Positions 44,268 through 54,728 of a stretch of DNA of 64,000 nt are shown in pieces. The stretch comes from Skermanella sp. TT6 (GTDB lineage Bacteria > Pseudomonadota > Alphaproteobacteria > Azospirillales > Azospirillaceae): NCBI RefSeq assembly GCF_016653635.2, contig NZ_CP067420.1:5544001-5608000 (forward strand), read 5' to 3'. A model generated the notes under the pieces. That model was not told the DNA's origin and did not search any database. It was given only the letters and a program-made list of their open reading frames with translations. Made by a program: the position numbers and the translations under genes. Position 1 is the stretch's first letter; every line of letters starts with the position of its first letter.

Positions 44268-44338
44268 CCGGTGGTCCCGCCAAAACGGGCCATGCCGGTT
44301 CGCATCCGGGTGGGCCACTGGCCCACTTTTTTGTTTTT
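44268..44338 (+). promoter_or_regulatory. Leader attenuator of the rimP-nusA operon
   Basis: Hairpin 1 (44268-44298) is CCGG-TGG-CCCG paired with CGGG-CCA-CCGG. Hairpin 2 is GTGGGCC-ACT-GGCCCAC (44310-44326), then TTTTTTGTTTTTTT: a strong intrinsic terminator 63 bases before rimP. GGGCC inside hairpin 1 can instead pair with GGCCC of hairpin 2, so the two may be exclusive. A terminator inside a leader downstream of a promoter suggests control by attenuation, possibly by NusA itself. It would also end any short transcript, so a small RNA is an alternative. Confidence 0.65.
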
Positions 44339-44400
44339 TTGTCTACAGTTTTTTGAACCGGGCTGCTGAAGCCCGGTCATGTTGCCACAAGTCAGGTGGA

Positions 44401-44886
44401 ATGGACGCAACCGACCGGATACAACAGATCATCGCCCCCTCGGTCGAAGCCATGGGCTACGAGATCGTGCGGGTGCAGGTGTCGGGCACGCAGCGGCCCA
44501 CCTTGCAGGTGATGGCCGAGCGGAAGGACGATGCCGCCATGACCGTCGAGGATTGCGCCGACATCAGCCGCGCCGTGTCCGCCCTCCTCGACGTGGAGGA
44601 CCCTATTTCTTCCGCCTACACGCTGGAAGTCAGCTCGCCGGGGATCGACCGGCCGTTGACCCGGCTGAAGGATTTCGAACGGTTCGCCGGCTTCGAAGCG
44701 CGCATCGAGACACGCTTCCCGCTGGACGGCCGCAAGCGGTTCCGCGGCATGCTGAAGGGCGTCCGGGACGGGTCCGTGCTGATCGAGACCGATACCGGTC
44801 CGGCCGCCATCCCGTTCGACGCCGTGCAGCGCGCCAAGCTGATCCTGACCGACGCACTGATCGCCGCCACCGCGGCTCAGCAGTAG
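44401..44886 (+). CDS. rimP: Ribosome maturation factor RimP
   Basis: A 161-residue protein for 30S subunit maturation. The N-terminal domain includes APSVEAMGYEIVRVQVSG, and SSAYTLEVSSPGIDRPLTR is the family signature (residues about 74-92). A C-terminal SH3-like domain follows. ATG 44401 is used because the conserved domain starts immediately; an upstream in-frame ATG at 44353 lies just after the T-run of the terminator. It opens the rimP-nusA-ylxR-infB-rbfA-truB-rpsO-pnp series. Confidence 0.94.
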   Translation: MDATDRIQQIIAPSVEAMGYEIVRVQVSGTQRPTLQVMAERKDDAAMTVEDCADISRAVSALLDVEDPISSAYTLEVSSPGIDRPLTRLKDFERFAGFEARIETRFPLDGRKRFRGMLKGVRDGSVLIETDTGPAAIPFDAVQRAKLILTDALIAATAAQQ

Positions 44887-44944
44887 CCGGCCTTTTCGCC
44901 TCACGTCCGACTGCCTACTCTAACGAACGCCAGGGACTTCTGGA

Positions 44945-46459
44945 ATGGAACTGCTACAAGTAGCCGATGCGGTCGCCCGCGAGAAGAACATCGACCGGGA
45001 TGAGGTCCTGGAAGCGATGGAGCAGGCGATTCAGAAGGCAGGCCGCTCCAAGTACGGACATGAACACGACATCCGGGCCCGGATCGACCGCAAGACCGGC
45101 GACATCCACCTGATGCGCTATCTCGAGGTGGTGGAGGAGGTCGAGAACGAGACGACCCAGCTCACCCTTCGCGAAGCCCAGCGCATGAAGAAGGACGCGG
45201 CCGTCGGGGAGTTCCTGACCGACGAGCTGCCGCCGATCGACTTCGGCCGCATCGCGGCGCAGACGGCCAAGCAGGTCATCGTCCAGAAGGTGCGCGAGGC
45301 GGAGCGGCAGCGGCAGTTCAAGGAATACAAGGACCGCGTCGGCGAGGTGGTCAACGGGCTGGTCAAGCGGGTCGAGTACGGCAACGTCACCGTGGACCTG
45401 GGCCGGGCGGAGGCGATCCTCCGCCGCGACGAGCTGCTCCCTCGGGAGCACTTCAAGAACGGCGACCGCGTACGCGCGTACATCTACGACGTACGGGCCG
45501 AGGCCCGCGGTCCCCAGATCTTCCTGTCGCGGACCCATCCGACCTTCATGGCGAAGCTGTTCTCCCAGGAAGTGCCGGAGATCTACGACGGCATCATCGA
45601 GATCAAGTCGGTCGCCCGCGACCCCGGCTCGCGCGCCAAGATCGCGGTGCTGAGCCACGACAGCTCGATCGACCCGGTCGGCGCCTGCGTGGGCATGCGC
45701 GGCAGCCGCGTCCAGGCGGTCGTCGGCGAGCTGCAGGGCGAGAAGATCGACATCATCCCCTGGTCCCAGGACCCCGCGACCTTCGTGGTCAACGCCCTGG
45801 CCCCGGCCGAGGTGGCCAAGGTCGTGATGGACGAGGAGAGCAAGCGCATTGAAGTCGTGGTTCCCGATGACCAGTTGAGTCTGGCGATCGGACGCCGCGG
45901 CCAGAACGTGCGTCTCGCCAGCCAGCTGACCGGCTGGGACATCGACATCATGACCGAGAACGAGGAATCGGAGCGGCGGTCGGAAGAGTTCAAGACCCGC
46001 TCCCAGCTCTTCATCGACGCCCTGGACGTGGACGACGTGATCGCCCACCTGCTGGTCGCCGAGGGCTTCTCGTCGGTCGAGGAGATCGCCTTCGCCGAGA
46101 CCCACGAGCTCGCCGAGATCGAGGGTTTCGACGAGGACGTGGCCGAGGAGCTGCGCGAGCGCGCCCGGACCTTCCTCGACCAGCAGAACAGCGAGATGAC
46201 CGAACGGCGCCAGGCGCTGGGCGTCGCCGACGAGATCGCGGAGATCGAGGGCCTGACTCCGGTCATGCTGGTCAAGCTCGGCGAGAACGGCGTCAAGACC
46301 CTGGACGACCTGGCCGACCTCGCGGGCGACGAGCTGCGCGAGATCGTCGGCAAGGACTCCATGACGCCGGACGACGCCAACGCGATCATCATGGCGGCCC
46401 GCGCCCATTGGTTCACCGAGGACGGTGAGCCGGCGACCGCCTCGACCGAGCAGCACTGA
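44945..46459 (+). CDS. nusA: Transcription elongation/termination factor NusA
   Basis: A 504-residue RNA polymerase-binding protein. N-terminal domain (1-125), S1 domain (about 135-200, [19 protein letters not shown]), KH1 and KH2 (about 200-345, including [19 protein letters not shown] and [20 protein letters not shown]). The C-terminal region contains two helix-hairpin-helix-like acidic repeats ([13 protein letters not shown] and [24 protein letters not shown]). It modulates pausing, termination and antitermination. Confidence 0.97.
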   Translation: MELLQVADAVAREKNIDRDEVLEAMEQAIQKAGRSKYGHEHDIRARIDRKTGDIHLMRYLEVVEEVENETTQLTLREAQRMKKDAAVGEFLTDELPPIDFGRIAAQTAKQVIVQKVREAERQRQFKEYKDRVGEVVNGLVKRVEYGNVTVDLGRAEAILRRDELLPREHFKNGDRVRAYIYDVRAEARGPQIFLSRTHPTFMAKLFSQEVPEIYDGIIEIKSVARDPGSRAKIAVLSHDSSIDPVGACVGMRGSRVQAVVGELQGEKIDIIPWSQDPATFVVNALAPAEVAKVVMDEESKRIEVVVPDDQLSLAIGRRGQNVRLASQLTGWDIDIMTENEESERRSEEFKTRSQLFIDALDVDDVIAHLLVAEGFSSVEEIAFAETHELAEIEGFDEDVAEELRERARTFLDQQNSEMTERRQALGVADEIAEIEGLTPVMLVKLGENGVKTLDDLADLAGDELREIVGKDSMTPDDANAIIMAARAHWFTEDGEPATASTEQH

Positions 46460-46510
46460 CCCCGGTTCACCAACCCCAATCTCACCAACCAAGGACCGAC
46501 CCTGCAACGG

Positions 46511-47254
46511 ATGACCTTACTGAACGCCCATCCCACCCTGCCCCACGAGGCAGCCGCCCCGCCCGACGCGTTCGAGCCCGGTCTCCCCGGGCCCGAACCG
46601 CTTGAGGAGGAGGCGATCGGCGGACGGCGCAGCCCCCTGCGGCGCTGCATCGTCACCGCCGTCGTCGCCGACCGCCAGGGCATGATCCGGTTCGTCGCGT
46701 CGCCGGAAGGCGCCGTCGTCCCGGACCTGGAGGGCACGCTGCCCGGACGGGGGCTGTGGGTCACGGCGGACCGGGAGATCCTGTCCAGGGCGGTCGCCAG
46801 GAACCAGTTCTCCAAGGCCGCCCGCCGCAAGGTCAAGGTCGACCCCGACCTGGTCGACCGGGTGGAAGCGCTGCTCAAGCGGCGCTGCCTCGACTCGATC
46901 GGCCTCTGCCGGCGCGCCGGGGTCGCGGTCTCGGGGTTCGAGAAGGTCCGCGAGGCCCTGCGCAAGGGCAAGGCGGGCGCGCTGGTCGCGGCCGCCGACG
47001 GGGCGGAGGACGGGCGCGGCAAGATGCGGGCGCTGGCCGGGGAGGCGCCGGTCGTCGACCTGTTCGACGCCGCCGATCTCGGCCACGCCTTCGGTCGCGA
47101 CCACGTGGTGCATGCGATGCTGGCGCCCGGCCGATTGGCCGCGCGCTTCCTGGAGGAGTGCCGGCGGTATGCCGGTCTTCGCCGGGGTGCCTCGGGTGAA
47201 GGCAATTGCGGTCCGGCATCGGCCGGCCGGGCAACAGATACAACGACGAGCTAG
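46511..47254 (+). CDS. ylxR: YlxR (DUF448) / L7Ae-fused RNA-binding protein
   Basis: A 247-residue RNA-binding protein that, in this lineage, fuses two domains. An YlxR domain (about residues 38-110: [36 protein letters not shown]) is followed by an L7Ae-like domain (about 120-215: [34 protein letters not shown]). Other YlxR proteins often have a CxxR motif; here RRCIVT is retained. Sits between nusA and infB as is usual. The C-terminal 25 residues are low-complexity. Confidence 0.9.
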   Translation: MTLLNAHPTLPHEAAAPPDAFEPGLPGPEPLEEEAIGGRRSPLRRCIVTAVVADRQGMIRFVASPEGAVVPDLEGTLPGRGLWVTADREILSRAVARNQFSKAARRKVKVDPDLVDRVEALLKRRCLDSIGLCRRAGVAVSGFEKVREALRKGKAGALVAAADGAEDGRGKMRALAGEAPVVDLFDAADLGHAFGRDHVVHAMLAPGRLAARFLEECRRYAGLRRGASGEGNCGPASAGRATDTTTS

Positions 47255-47264
47255 TCGGACACAG

Positions 47265-49997
47265 ATGACTGACAGTAACGACCAGGACCGCAAGAAAGTC
47301 TTGAGCCTTCCCACCAAGGGCAAGCTCGAGCTGAAGAACAAACCCGCCGATGCCGCCTCGGTTCGGCAGAGCTTTTCCCATGGCCGGTCCAAGACCGTGA
47401 CCGTCGAGGTCAAGCGCAAGCGGACGATCGAGAAGGGCGCCGCCCCCGGCGTGGCCGACGGCGGCGCCGCGGCCCGCCGCGCGGCCGAGGGGCTGCCCCT
47501 CAAGGGCGCGCCCGGCGGCAGGGGCCAGCGTGGCCAGCCCGCCGTCCGGCAGCTCACCAAGGAGGAGCGCGACGCCCGCCTGCGCGCCCTGCAGGGCGCG
47601 ATCCGTTCCGACGAGGAGCGGCGCCAGGTCGAGGCCGAGCTGGCCGAGGCGACCGTCATCGAGGAACCGGTGATCGTCGAGGAGGCGCCCGAGCCCCAGC
47701 TCGACGCGGAGGCCCTGCGCCGGCGCGAGATGGAGGAGCTGAAGCGCATCCAGGACGAGGAGCGCGCCCAGGCCGAGGAAGCGGAGCGCAAGCGCCAGGA
47801 AGAGGAAGCCAAGCGCAAGGAGGCGGAAGCCGCCAGGCGCCCGGCCGCCAAGGGCCCGGCCCGCGACGAGGACGAGGCTCCGGCCGCGGCCCGGACCGGC
47901 GACGAGGACCGCCGCAAGGCTCCGGCCGCTCCGCGCGCGGCGGAGGCCGCGATCGGCAAGGCCGCCGGCCTGATCTCCCGCGCCGACGAGGACGACGACG
48001 GCCGCGGCCGCCGCAAGGCGGCTCCGGGTGCCGGCGGCGCCGCGAAGGCCCCGGCCAAGCCGGCCGCGGCTCCCAAGGGCAAGGCGGGCGACCGCCGCCG
48101 CGGCAGCGGCAAGATGACGGTCACCCAGGCGCTGAGCGGCGACGAGTCCGAGCGGACCCGCAGCATGGCGGCGCTGCGGCGTGCCCGTGAGCGCGAGAAG
48201 CAGCGCCTGAACAGCCGGCAGGAGACCCAGAAGGTCACCCGCGACGTGGTGGTGCCGGAAGTCATCACCGTCCAGGAGCTGGCCAACCGCATGGCCGAGC
48301 GCGGCGCCGACGTGATCAAGTCGCTGATGCGCATGGGCGTGATGGCGACCATCAACCAGACGATCGACGCCGACACGGCGGAGCTGGTCGTCGCGGAGTT
48401 CGGCCACCGGATGCGCCGCGTTTCCGAGGCGGACGTCGAGGTCGGCCTGAAGGGCGAGCAGGACATCGAGGAGAACCTCATCCCGCGCGCTCCCGTCGTC
48501 ACCGTCATGGGCCACGTCGACCACGGCAAGACCTCGCTGCTGGACGCGCTGCGCGCCACCGACGTGGCGAGCCGCGAGGCCGGCGGCATCACCCAGCATA
48601 TCGGCGCCTACCAGGTGCAGCTGGGCTCGGGCGGCAAGATCACCTTCATCGACACGCCGGGCCACGCCGCCTTCACCGAGATGCGGGCGCGCGGCGCCAA
48701 CGTCACGGACGTGGTGGTGCTGGTGGTGGCCGCCGACGACGGCATCATGCCGCAGACGATCGAGGCCATCCACCACGCCAAGGCGGCCCAGGTGCCGATC
48801 ATCGTGGCGATCAACAAGTGCGACCTGCCCGACGCGAACCCCGACCGGGTCCGCCAGGAACTGCTTCAGCACGAGCTGGTCGTCGAGGAGATGGGCGGCG
48901 ACGTGCTGGCGGTCGAGGTTTCGGCCAAGACCCGCATGGGCCTGGACCGGATCGAGGAGGCCATCCTCCTCCAGGCCGAGATCCTGGAGCTGCGGGCCAA
49001 CCCGAACCGCGCCGCCGAGGGCGTCGTGATCGAGGCCAAGCTGGAGCGGGGCCGCGGCTCGGTCGCGACCGTGCTGATCCAGCGCGGCACCCTGTCGGTC
49101 GGCGACATCTTCGTCGCCGGCGCCGAATGGGGCCGCGTCCGTGCCCTGGTCAACGACCGCGGCGCCAGCGTCGACACCGCCGGTCCGGCGATGCCGATCG
49201 AGGTGCTGGGCCTGAACGGGACGCCGCTGGCGGGCGACGAGTTCGCGGTGGTCGAGACCGAGGCGCGGGCCCGCGAGATCACCGAGTTCCGCCAGCGCAA
49301 GCGGCGGGAGGCGGCGGCCTCGGCGGCGTCGCGCGGCACCCTGGAGCAGATGTTCACCCGCATCCAGGCGGGCGAGGCCAAGGAGCTGCCGATCGTCATC
49401 AAGGGCGACGTGCAGGGCTCGATCGAGGCGATCAGCGGCGCCCTGGAGCGCCTGACCGCCGCCAACACCGAGGTGAAGGTGCGGGTGCTCCACAGCTCGG
49501 TCGGCGCCATCAACGAGTCCGACGTGACCCTGGCGAACGCGTCCAAGGCGATGATCTTCGGCTTCAACGTCCGCGCAAACCCCCAGGCGCGCGAGATGGC
49601 GAAGCGGGACGGCATCGAGATCCGCTACTACTCGGTGATCTACGACGTCATCGACGACGTGCGGGCCGCCCTCACGGGCATGCTGTCGCCGATCCTGCGC
49701 GAGCGGTTCCTGGGCAACGCCCAGATCCGCGAGGTGTTCAACATCACCAAGGTCGGCAAGGTCGCCGGCTGCATGATCACCGAGGGCGTGGTGAAGCGCG
49801 GCGCCGGCGTCCGCCTGCTGCGCGACAACGTGGTCATCCACACCGGCACGCTGAAGACCCTGAAGCGCTTCAAGGACGAGGTCCGCGAGGTCCGCGAAGG
49901 GTACGAATGCGGCATGGCGTTCGAGAACTACGACAACATCCAGGCAGGCGACGTGATCGAAGCCTACGAGATGGAAGAGGTGGCGCGGCAGCTCTGA
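47265..49997 (+). CDS. infB: Translation initiation factor IF-2
   Basis: A 910-residue GTPase that places fMet-tRNA on the 30S subunit. The N-terminal 330 residues are a charged Ala/Glu/Arg-rich extension with [17 protein letters not shown] coiled-coil character. The IF2-N-like stretch is about 330-385. The G domain has [27 protein letters not shown] and NKCDLPD. Domains II-IV follow with the C2 region [21 protein letters not shown] 47265 lies 11 bases after the ylxR stop with only a weak ribosome site. Confidence 0.97.
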   Translation: MTDSNDQDRKKVLSLPTKGKLELKNKPADAASVRQSFSHGRSKTVTVEVKRKRTIEKGAAPGVADGGAAARRAAEGLPLKGAPGGRGQRGQPAVRQLTKEERDARLRALQGAIRSDEERRQVEAELAEATVIEEPVIVEEAPEPQLDAEALRRREMEELKRIQDEERAQAEEAERKRQEEEAKRKEAEAARRPAAKGPARDEDEAPAAARTGDEDRRKAPAAPRAAEAAIGKAAGLISRADEDDDGRGRRKAAPGAGGAAKAPAKPAAAPKGKAGDRRRGSGKMTVTQALSGDESERTRSMAALRRAREREKQRLNSRQETQKVTRDVVVPEVITVQELANRMAERGADVIKSLMRMGVMATINQTIDADTAELVVAEFGHRMRRVSEADVEVGLKGEQDIEENLIPRAPVVTVMGHVDHGKTSLLDALRATDVASREAGGITQHIGAYQVQLGSGGKITFIDTPGHAAFTEMRARGANVTDVVVLVVAADDGIMPQTIEAIHHAKAAQVPIIVAINKCDLPDANPDRVRQELLQHELVVEEMGGDVLAVEVSAKTRMGLDRIEEAILLQAEILELRANPNRAAEGVVIEAKLERGRGSVATVLIQRGTLSVGDIFVAGAEWGRVRALVNDRGASVDTAGPAMPIEVLGLNGTPLAGDEFAVVETEARAREITEFRQRKRREAAASAASRGTLEQMFTRIQAGEAKELPIVIKGDVQGSIEAISGALERLTAANTEVKVRVLHSSVGAINESDVTLANASKAMIFGFNVRANPQAREMAKRDGIEIRYYSVIYDVIDDVRAALTGMLSPILRERFLGNAQIREVFNITKVGKVAGCMITEGVVKRGAGVRLLRDNVVIHTGTLKTLKRFKDEVREVREGYECGMAFENYDNIQAGDVIEAYEMEEVARQL

Positions 49998-50179
49998 CCG
50001 GGCGCCGCCGCGGATAAGGCCTTGCGGCGCTTCCGGGCGCCGCGGGCCTCTTCCCATTTCGGGGCTTTCCGGAGCCCGCGGACAGGAACAGGGCATGAAG
50101 CCCGCCGGCGGGCCAGGCAATCCCCCCGTCGGTACCGACCGGCGCCCGGAGCGCGGCCGGTGGAAGAGGAACCAGATCA

Positions 50180-50860
50180 ATGAGCAGCAAACGCGCAGGA
50201 CGCAACCCGTCGCAACGCCAACTGCGGGTCGGGGAGGAGTTGCGCCATGCGCTGGCGGAAGTGCTCCGCCGCGGCGATTTCCGCGATCCCGACCTGCAGG
50301 ACCTGAACGTCACCGTGACCGAGGTCCGGATCAGCCCCGACCTCCGCAACGCGACCGCCTTCATCACCCCGCTGGGCGGCGGCCATTCCGAGGAGACGGT
50401 GGCGGCGCTGCGCCGCGCCGCGGCTTTCTTCCGCAGCCAGATCGCCCGCGCGGTCAAGCTGCGCTACGTCCCGACCCTGTCCTTCGAGGCCGACACCTCG
50501 TTCGAGTATGCCGACCACATCAACCGCCTGCTGCACGACCCCGAGGTCGCGCGCGACCTGGACGATGAGGAAGAGGACGAGGAGGATGCCGCCGAGACCC
50601 ACAACGGCGGCAGCCATGACGGCATGAACGGCGACGGCCCCGGCCACGACGAGCCGGAGTACGAGGACGAGGACGATCTCGACGACGAGGATGAGGACGA
50701 CGAGGACGACGCCGAGTTCGAGGAGGAGGAGGACCTCGACGAGGATGACGACGAGGACGAGGACGTCGAGTACGAGGATGACGACGAGGAGGAGGACAAG
50801 CCCGCTCCCCTGAAGTCCTCCAAATCCTCCCCCGGCGGCCGAGGCCCCCGTGGCGCGTAA
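50180..50860 (+). CDS. rbfA: Ribosome-binding factor A with a long acidic tail
   Basis: A 226-residue protein. Residues 1-125 form a normal RbfA domain (RQLRVGEELRHALAEVL, VTVTEVRISPDLRNAT, VKLRYVPTLSFEADTSFEYA) for 16S rRNA 5' end maturation. From residue 128 an acidic tail runs to about 215, almost only D, E and a little Y/V (DLDDEEEDEEDAAE, EDDLDDEDEDDEDDAEF), ending KSSPGGRGPRGA. The tail doubles the usual length (about 130). It might mimic nucleic acid or buffer basic ribosomal proteins. It overlaps truB by 11 bases. Confidence 0.95.
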   Translation: MSSKRAGRNPSQRQLRVGEELRHALAEVLRRGDFRDPDLQDLNVTVTEVRISPDLRNATAFITPLGGGHSEETVAALRRAAAFFRSQIARAVKLRYVPTLSFEADTSFEYADHINRLLHDPEVARDLDDEEEDEEDAAETHNGGSHDGMNGDGPGHDEPEYEDEDDLDDEDEDDEDDAEFEEEEDLDEDDDEDEDVEYEDDDEEEDKPAPLKSSKSSPGGRGPRGA

Positions 50861-51791
50861 GCGCAAAGGCGTTCCCGTCCACGGCTGGCTGGTCATCGAC
50901 AAGCCGGCCGGCATGACGTCCACCCAGGTCATGTCCCGGGTCCGCCGCCTGCTCAACGCGGAGAAGGCGGGGCACGGCGGCACCCTCGACCCGATCGCCA
51001 CCGGCGTCCTGCCGGTCGCCTTCGGGGAGGCGACCAAGACGGTGGCCTATGCCATGGACGGCGCCAAGACCTACCGCTTCCGCCTGCGCTGGGGCGAGCA
51101 GACCACCACCGACGACCTGGAAGGCAGCGTCATCGCGACCAGCCCGAACCGCCCGACCGAGGACGAGATCGAGGCGGCGCTGGAGGCGTTCCAGGGCGAG
51201 ATCTCCCAGGTGCCGCCCCAGTTCTCGGCGATCAAGGTGGACGGGGAGCGCGCCTACGACCTCGCGCGCGAGGGCGAGACGGTCGAGCTGGCGCCCCGCA
51301 TCGTCCGCATCGACGGCTTCCACCTGATCGGCCTGCCGGACACCGACCACGCCGATTTCGAGGTGGAATGCGGCAAGGGCACCTACATGCGCAGCCTGGC
51401 GCGCGATCTTGCCCTCGCCTTGGGCACCGTCGGGCACATAACGCGCCTGCGGCGGCTCAACGTGGGCTCTTTCACGCTCGAAGACGCGATTTCCCTGGAC
51501 GATCTGGCGGCCATGGAGCATGGTGCCGCCGTCGAAAGACTTCTGCTTCCGATCGAGACGGCGCTGGACGACATCCCGGCGTTCGCCCTGACCGAGGCCG
51601 AAGCGCACCGACTGAGACTTGGCCAAACGGTGGCGTTGTTGCGCCGGCAGGATCGCGAGAGGCTGGAAGGCCTCGATTACGATCCGTCGGGCGACGGTGC
51701 TGTCGTTTTAGCCGTTTCCGGCGGCAAGCCGGTGGCGCTGGCCCGCGTCGAAGGGGCGGAGATCCGCCCGGTGCGCGTATTGAACCTGTAA
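50850..51791 (+). CDS. truB: tRNA pseudouridine-55 synthase TruB
   Basis: A 313-residue enzyme that makes pseudouridine 55 in tRNA T-loops. The catalytic aspartate is D47 in GHGGTLDPIATGVLP. Further motifs are TKTVAYAMDGAKTYRF, VPPQFSAIKVDGERAYDLAREG (residues about 127-147) and CGKGTYMRSLARDLA. The C-terminal PUA-like part is present. Starts with GTG inside rbfA. Confidence 0.95.
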   Translation: MARKRKGVPVHGWLVIDKPAGMTSTQVMSRVRRLLNAEKAGHGGTLDPIATGVLPVAFGEATKTVAYAMDGAKTYRFRLRWGEQTTTDDLEGSVIATSPNRPTEDEIEAALEAFQGEISQVPPQFSAIKVDGERAYDLAREGETVELAPRIVRIDGFHLIGLPDTDHADFEVECGKGTYMRSLARDLALALGTVGHITRLRRLNVGSFTLEDAISLDDLAAMEHGAAVERLLLPIETALDDIPAFALTEAEAHRLRLGQTVALLRRQDRERLEGLDYDPSGDGAVVLAVSGGKPVALARVEGAEIRPVRVLNL

Positions 51792-51821
51792 GCATCAACC
51801 AGACCCGATTGGAGAGACCCG

Positions 51822-52091
51822 ATGTCGATCACTGCCGAGCGCAAGCAGGAGCTGATCAAGGAATACACCACCGGTGCCAACGATACCGGTTCCCCCGAGG
51901 TGCAGGTCGCGATCCTGTCCGAGCGGATCCGGAACCTGACCGAGCACCTGCAGACCCACAAGAAGGACTTCCACAGCCGCCGCGGCCTGCTGGTCATGGT
52001 CGGCCAGCGCCGCAGCCTGCTGGACTACCTGAAGCGCAAGAATGTCGGCCGCTACGAGCAGCTGATCCAGCGTCTCGGCCTGCGCCGCTAA
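51822..52091 (+). CDS. rpsO: 30S ribosomal protein S15
   Basis: An 89-residue primary 16S rRNA-binding protein, with the standard length. Signature sequences: [20 protein letters not shown] (residues 19-38), [20 protein letters not shown] and the [20 protein letters not shown] end. It precedes pnp, as in many bacteria. Confidence 0.98.
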   Translation: MSITAERKQELIKEYTTGANDTGSPEVQVAILSERIRNLTEHLQTHKKDFHSRRGLLVMVGQRRSLLDYLKRKNVGRYEQLIQRLGLRR

Positions 52092-52424
52092 GGCCAGGGT
52101 CTTTCCGCACACCGCCTACCGGACAATTCCGTTTGCCGAAACCAGCCCGGATCCCTGACCGTCCAGGCTTCGCTTCGCGGAGCGGGCGGCGGGCTGCGGT
52201 GTGCGCGGCATCGTTCCGCCCGCGAATGATTTTTTCGCGGGCGGAAGATGCTTTCGGCTCCATTTCATTGATGAGCTTTGCCTGCCGGCCCGGACACGCT
52301 CCCGGTCGGCTTTTGGCCTGTGCTCATGCGGGCCTGTTTTCACGCGGGGTCGACAACGACTGAGGACCCCGGCCCACGCCATCCAATCCGGGATGGCTTG
52401 GGCGTCGGATGGAAGGAAGAAACA
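52092..52424 (+). other. rpsO-pnp intergenic region with a 13-bp stem
   Basis: 333 bases without a gene. A perfect 13-base-pair stem TTCCGCCCGCGAA (52214-52226) / TTCGCGGGCGGAA (52234-52246) has a 7-base loop TGATTTT and no T-run after it, so it is not a standard terminator. In other bacteria an RNase III-cut stem in this place lets PNPase control its own mRNA, and this stem could serve the same purpose. A second possible start segment (52278) has no ribosome site. Confidence 0.65.
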
Positions 52425-54536
52425 ATGTTCAACGTCTACAGAAAAGAAATCGATTGGGGCGGACGCAAGCTGGTCCTGGAGACCGGGAAGGTCGCCCGCC
52501 AGGCCGATGGCGCCGTGATGGCGACGTACGGCGAGACGACCGTGCTCTGCACCGTCGTCGCGGCCAAGGCGGCCAAGCCCGGAGTCGATTTCTTTCCGCT
52601 GACCGTCAATTACCAGGAGAAGGCGTTCGCCGCCGGCAAGATCCCGGGCGGCTTCTTCAAGCGTGAAGGCCGTCCCTCCGAGAAGGAGACGCTGGTCAGC
52701 CGCCTGATCGACCGGCCGATCCGCCCGCTGTTCGCCGACGGCTTCCGCAACGAGACGCAGGTCATCTGCACCGTGCTCAGCCACGACATGGAGAACGATC
52801 CCGACATCGTCGCCATGGTCGGCACCTCGGCCGCCCTGACCATCTCCGGCATCCCCTTCCTGGGCCCGATCGGCGCCGCCCGCGTCAGCTACAGGAACGG
52901 CGAGTACGCGCTGAACCCGCTGCTCGACGACGAGGAGGGCGATCTCGACCTGGTGGTCGCCGGTACGCGCGACGGCGTGCTGATGGTCGAGTCCGAGGCC
53001 AAGGAACTGTCCGAGGACGTCATGCTGGGCGCCGTCATGTTCGGCCATCGCAGCTTCCAGCCGGTCATCGACGCGATCATCGACCTGGCCGAGCAGTGCG
53101 CCAAGGAACCCTGGGACATGCCCGCGGCCCCCTATGACGCCGCCGCCATCAAGGCCCGCGTCAAGGAGACCGTCGGCGAGGACATCAAGGCGGCCTATTC
53201 CGAGATCCGCAAGCAGGACCGCCAGAACAAGCTGGGCGCCGCCAAGCAGAAGGCGCTGGAGGCCCTGACCTCGGACGAGATCCCCGCCGAGGCGATCGCC
53301 GGCACCTTCAAGGACGTCGAGAGCGACGTGCTGCGCGGCACGGTCATCGACACCGGCCGCCGGATCGACGGCCGCTCGACCACCGACATCCGCCAGATCG
53401 TGGCCGAGGTCGGCGTGCTGCCCCGCGCCCACGGTTCCGCCCTGTTCACCCGCGGCGAGACCCAGGCCCTGGTGGTCGCCACGCTCGGCACCAGCCAGGA
53501 CGAGCAGATCATCGACGCGCTGGAAGGCGAGTACCGCGAGAGCTTCATGCTCCACTACAACTTCCCGCCCTACTCGGTCGGCGAGGCGGGCCGCGTCGGC
53601 TCCCCCGGCCGGCGCGAGATCGGGCACGGCAAGCTGGCGTGGCGCGCGGTGCGTCCGCTGCTCCCGACCAAGGAGCAGTTCCCCTACACCATGCGCATCG
53701 TGTCGGAGATCACCGAATCCAACGGCTCCTCGTCGATGGCGACCGTGTGCGGCGCCTCGCTGGCCCTGATGGACTCCGGCGCTCCCCTGCCCCGTCCGGT
53801 CGCCGGCATCGCGATGGGCCTGATCAAGGAGGACCGCGGCTTCGCCGTGCTGTCCGACATCCTCGGCGACGAGGACCACCTGGGCGACATGGACTTCAAG
53901 GTGGCCGGCACCGAGAAGGGCGTCACCGCGCTCCAGATGGACATCAAGATCACCTCGATCACCGAGGAGATCATGCGCGTCGCCCTGGACCAGGCGCGCG
54001 GCGGCCGGATGCACATCCTGGGCGAGATGGCCAAGGCGATCGGCGGCGCCCGCGAGGCGGTCAACCAGAACGCCCCGCGCATCACCGTGATCAACATCCC
54101 CAAGGAGAAGATCCGCGACGTGATCGGCTCCGGCGGCAAGGTGATCCGCGAGATCGTCGAGCAGACCGGCGCTAAGATCGACATCGAGGACGACGGCACG
54201 GTCAAGGTCGCGGCGGTCGACGGAAAGGCCAGCCAGGCCGCCATCGACTGGATCCGCGGCATCGTGGCCGAGCCGGAACTGGGCGTGATCTACACCGGCA
54301 AGGTCGTGAAGGTGGTCGATTTCGGCGCCTTCGTGAACTTCCTGGGCTCGCGCGACGGCCTGGTCCACATCTCCGAGCTGAAGAACGAGCGCGTCGGCAA
54401 GGTCAGCGACGTGGTCAAGCAGGGCGACGAGGTGAAGGTCAAGGTCCTGGGCTTCGACGACCGCGGCAAGGTCAAGCTGTCCATGAAGACGGTCGACCAG
54501 GCGACCGGCGAAGACTTGAGCAAGAAGGCCGAGTAG
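52425..54536 (+). CDS. pnp: Polyribonucleotide nucleotidyltransferase (PNPase)
   Basis: A 703-residue phosphorolytic 3'-5' exoribonuclease of the degradosome. Two RNase PH-like domains are separated by an alpha-helical linker, followed by KH ([20 protein letters not shown], residues about 560-580) and S1 ([23 protein letters not shown], about 625-650). The second core has [14 protein letters not shown] and [19 protein letters not shown] 52425 has GGAAGGAAG directly upstream. Confidence 0.97.
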   Translation: MFNVYRKEIDWGGRKLVLETGKVARQADGAVMATYGETTVLCTVVAAKAAKPGVDFFPLTVNYQEKAFAAGKIPGGFFKREGRPSEKETLVSRLIDRPIRPLFADGFRNETQVICTVLSHDMENDPDIVAMVGTSAALTISGIPFLGPIGAARVSYRNGEYALNPLLDDEEGDLDLVVAGTRDGVLMVESEAKELSEDVMLGAVMFGHRSFQPVIDAIIDLAEQCAKEPWDMPAAPYDAAAIKARVKETVGEDIKAAYSEIRKQDRQNKLGAAKQKALEALTSDEIPAEAIAGTFKDVESDVLRGTVIDTGRRIDGRSTTDIRQIVAEVGVLPRAHGSALFTRGETQALVVATLGTSQDEQIIDALEGEYRESFMLHYNFPPYSVGEAGRVGSPGRREIGHGKLAWRAVRPLLPTKEQFPYTMRIVSEITESNGSSSMATVCGASLALMDSGAPLPRPVAGIAMGLIKEDRGFAVLSDILGDEDHLGDMDFKVAGTEKGVTALQMDIKITSITEEIMRVALDQARGGRMHILGEMAKAIGGAREAVNQNAPRITVINIPKEKIRDVIGSGGKVIREIVEQTGAKIDIEDDGTVKVAAVDGKASQAAIDWIRGIVAEPELGVIYTGKVVKVVDFGAFVNFLGSRDGLVHISELKNERVGKVSDVVKQGDEVKVKVLGFDDRGKVKLSMKTVDQATGEDLSKKAE

Positions 54537-54545
54537 CACGGCGTG

Positions 54546-54575
54546 ACGGCGCCGCCCCGGCCGGGGCGGCGCCGT
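54546..54575 (+). terminator. Perfect 30-bp palindrome after pnp
   Basis: Arms ACGGCGCCGCCCCGG and CCGGGGCGGCGCCGT abut with no spacer, giving a GC-only stem 10 bases after the pnp stop. There is no T-run, so it may protect the mRNA end or terminate with help from Rho. Confidence 0.6.
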
Positions 54576-54594
54576 CTCCGCATTGGTCGCGTTT

Positions 54595-54638
54595 GGAACA
54601 ATGGCCGGCGAACCTTGTTTGATCTGATCTCAAGGTTC
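54595..54638 (+). promoter_or_regulatory. EcfG-type promoter and dyad before the LOV kinase
   Basis: GGAAC (54595-54599), 17 bases, then GTT (54617-54619) matches the general-stress sigma factor pattern GGAAC-N16-17-GTT of alphaproteobacteria. Overlapping it, GAACCTTG (54610-54617) and CAAGGTTC (54631-54638) are perfect inverted copies with centres 21 bases apart, two turns of the helix. The gene begins at 54729. Confidence 0.55.
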
Positions 54639-54728
54639 TACCCGTGTGCGTGAAGAAGAAACGGCGGCTTACGGACCGGTCTCCATCAGGGGAGGGCACA
54701 CGGAACCTGATAGCTCAGGAGGCCATAC

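Noticed and set aside
46875-50180. A frame of over 1100 codons antisense to ylxR and infB
   Set aside because: Shadow of a GC-rich gene; no ribosome site and no recognisable domain.
50560-50830. The GAGGAC-rich stretch as a tandem-repeat array or CRISPR-like locus
   Set aside because: It is the in-frame coding sequence of the RbfA acidic tail with no regular repeat-spacer pattern. No CRISPR array was seen anywhere in the window.
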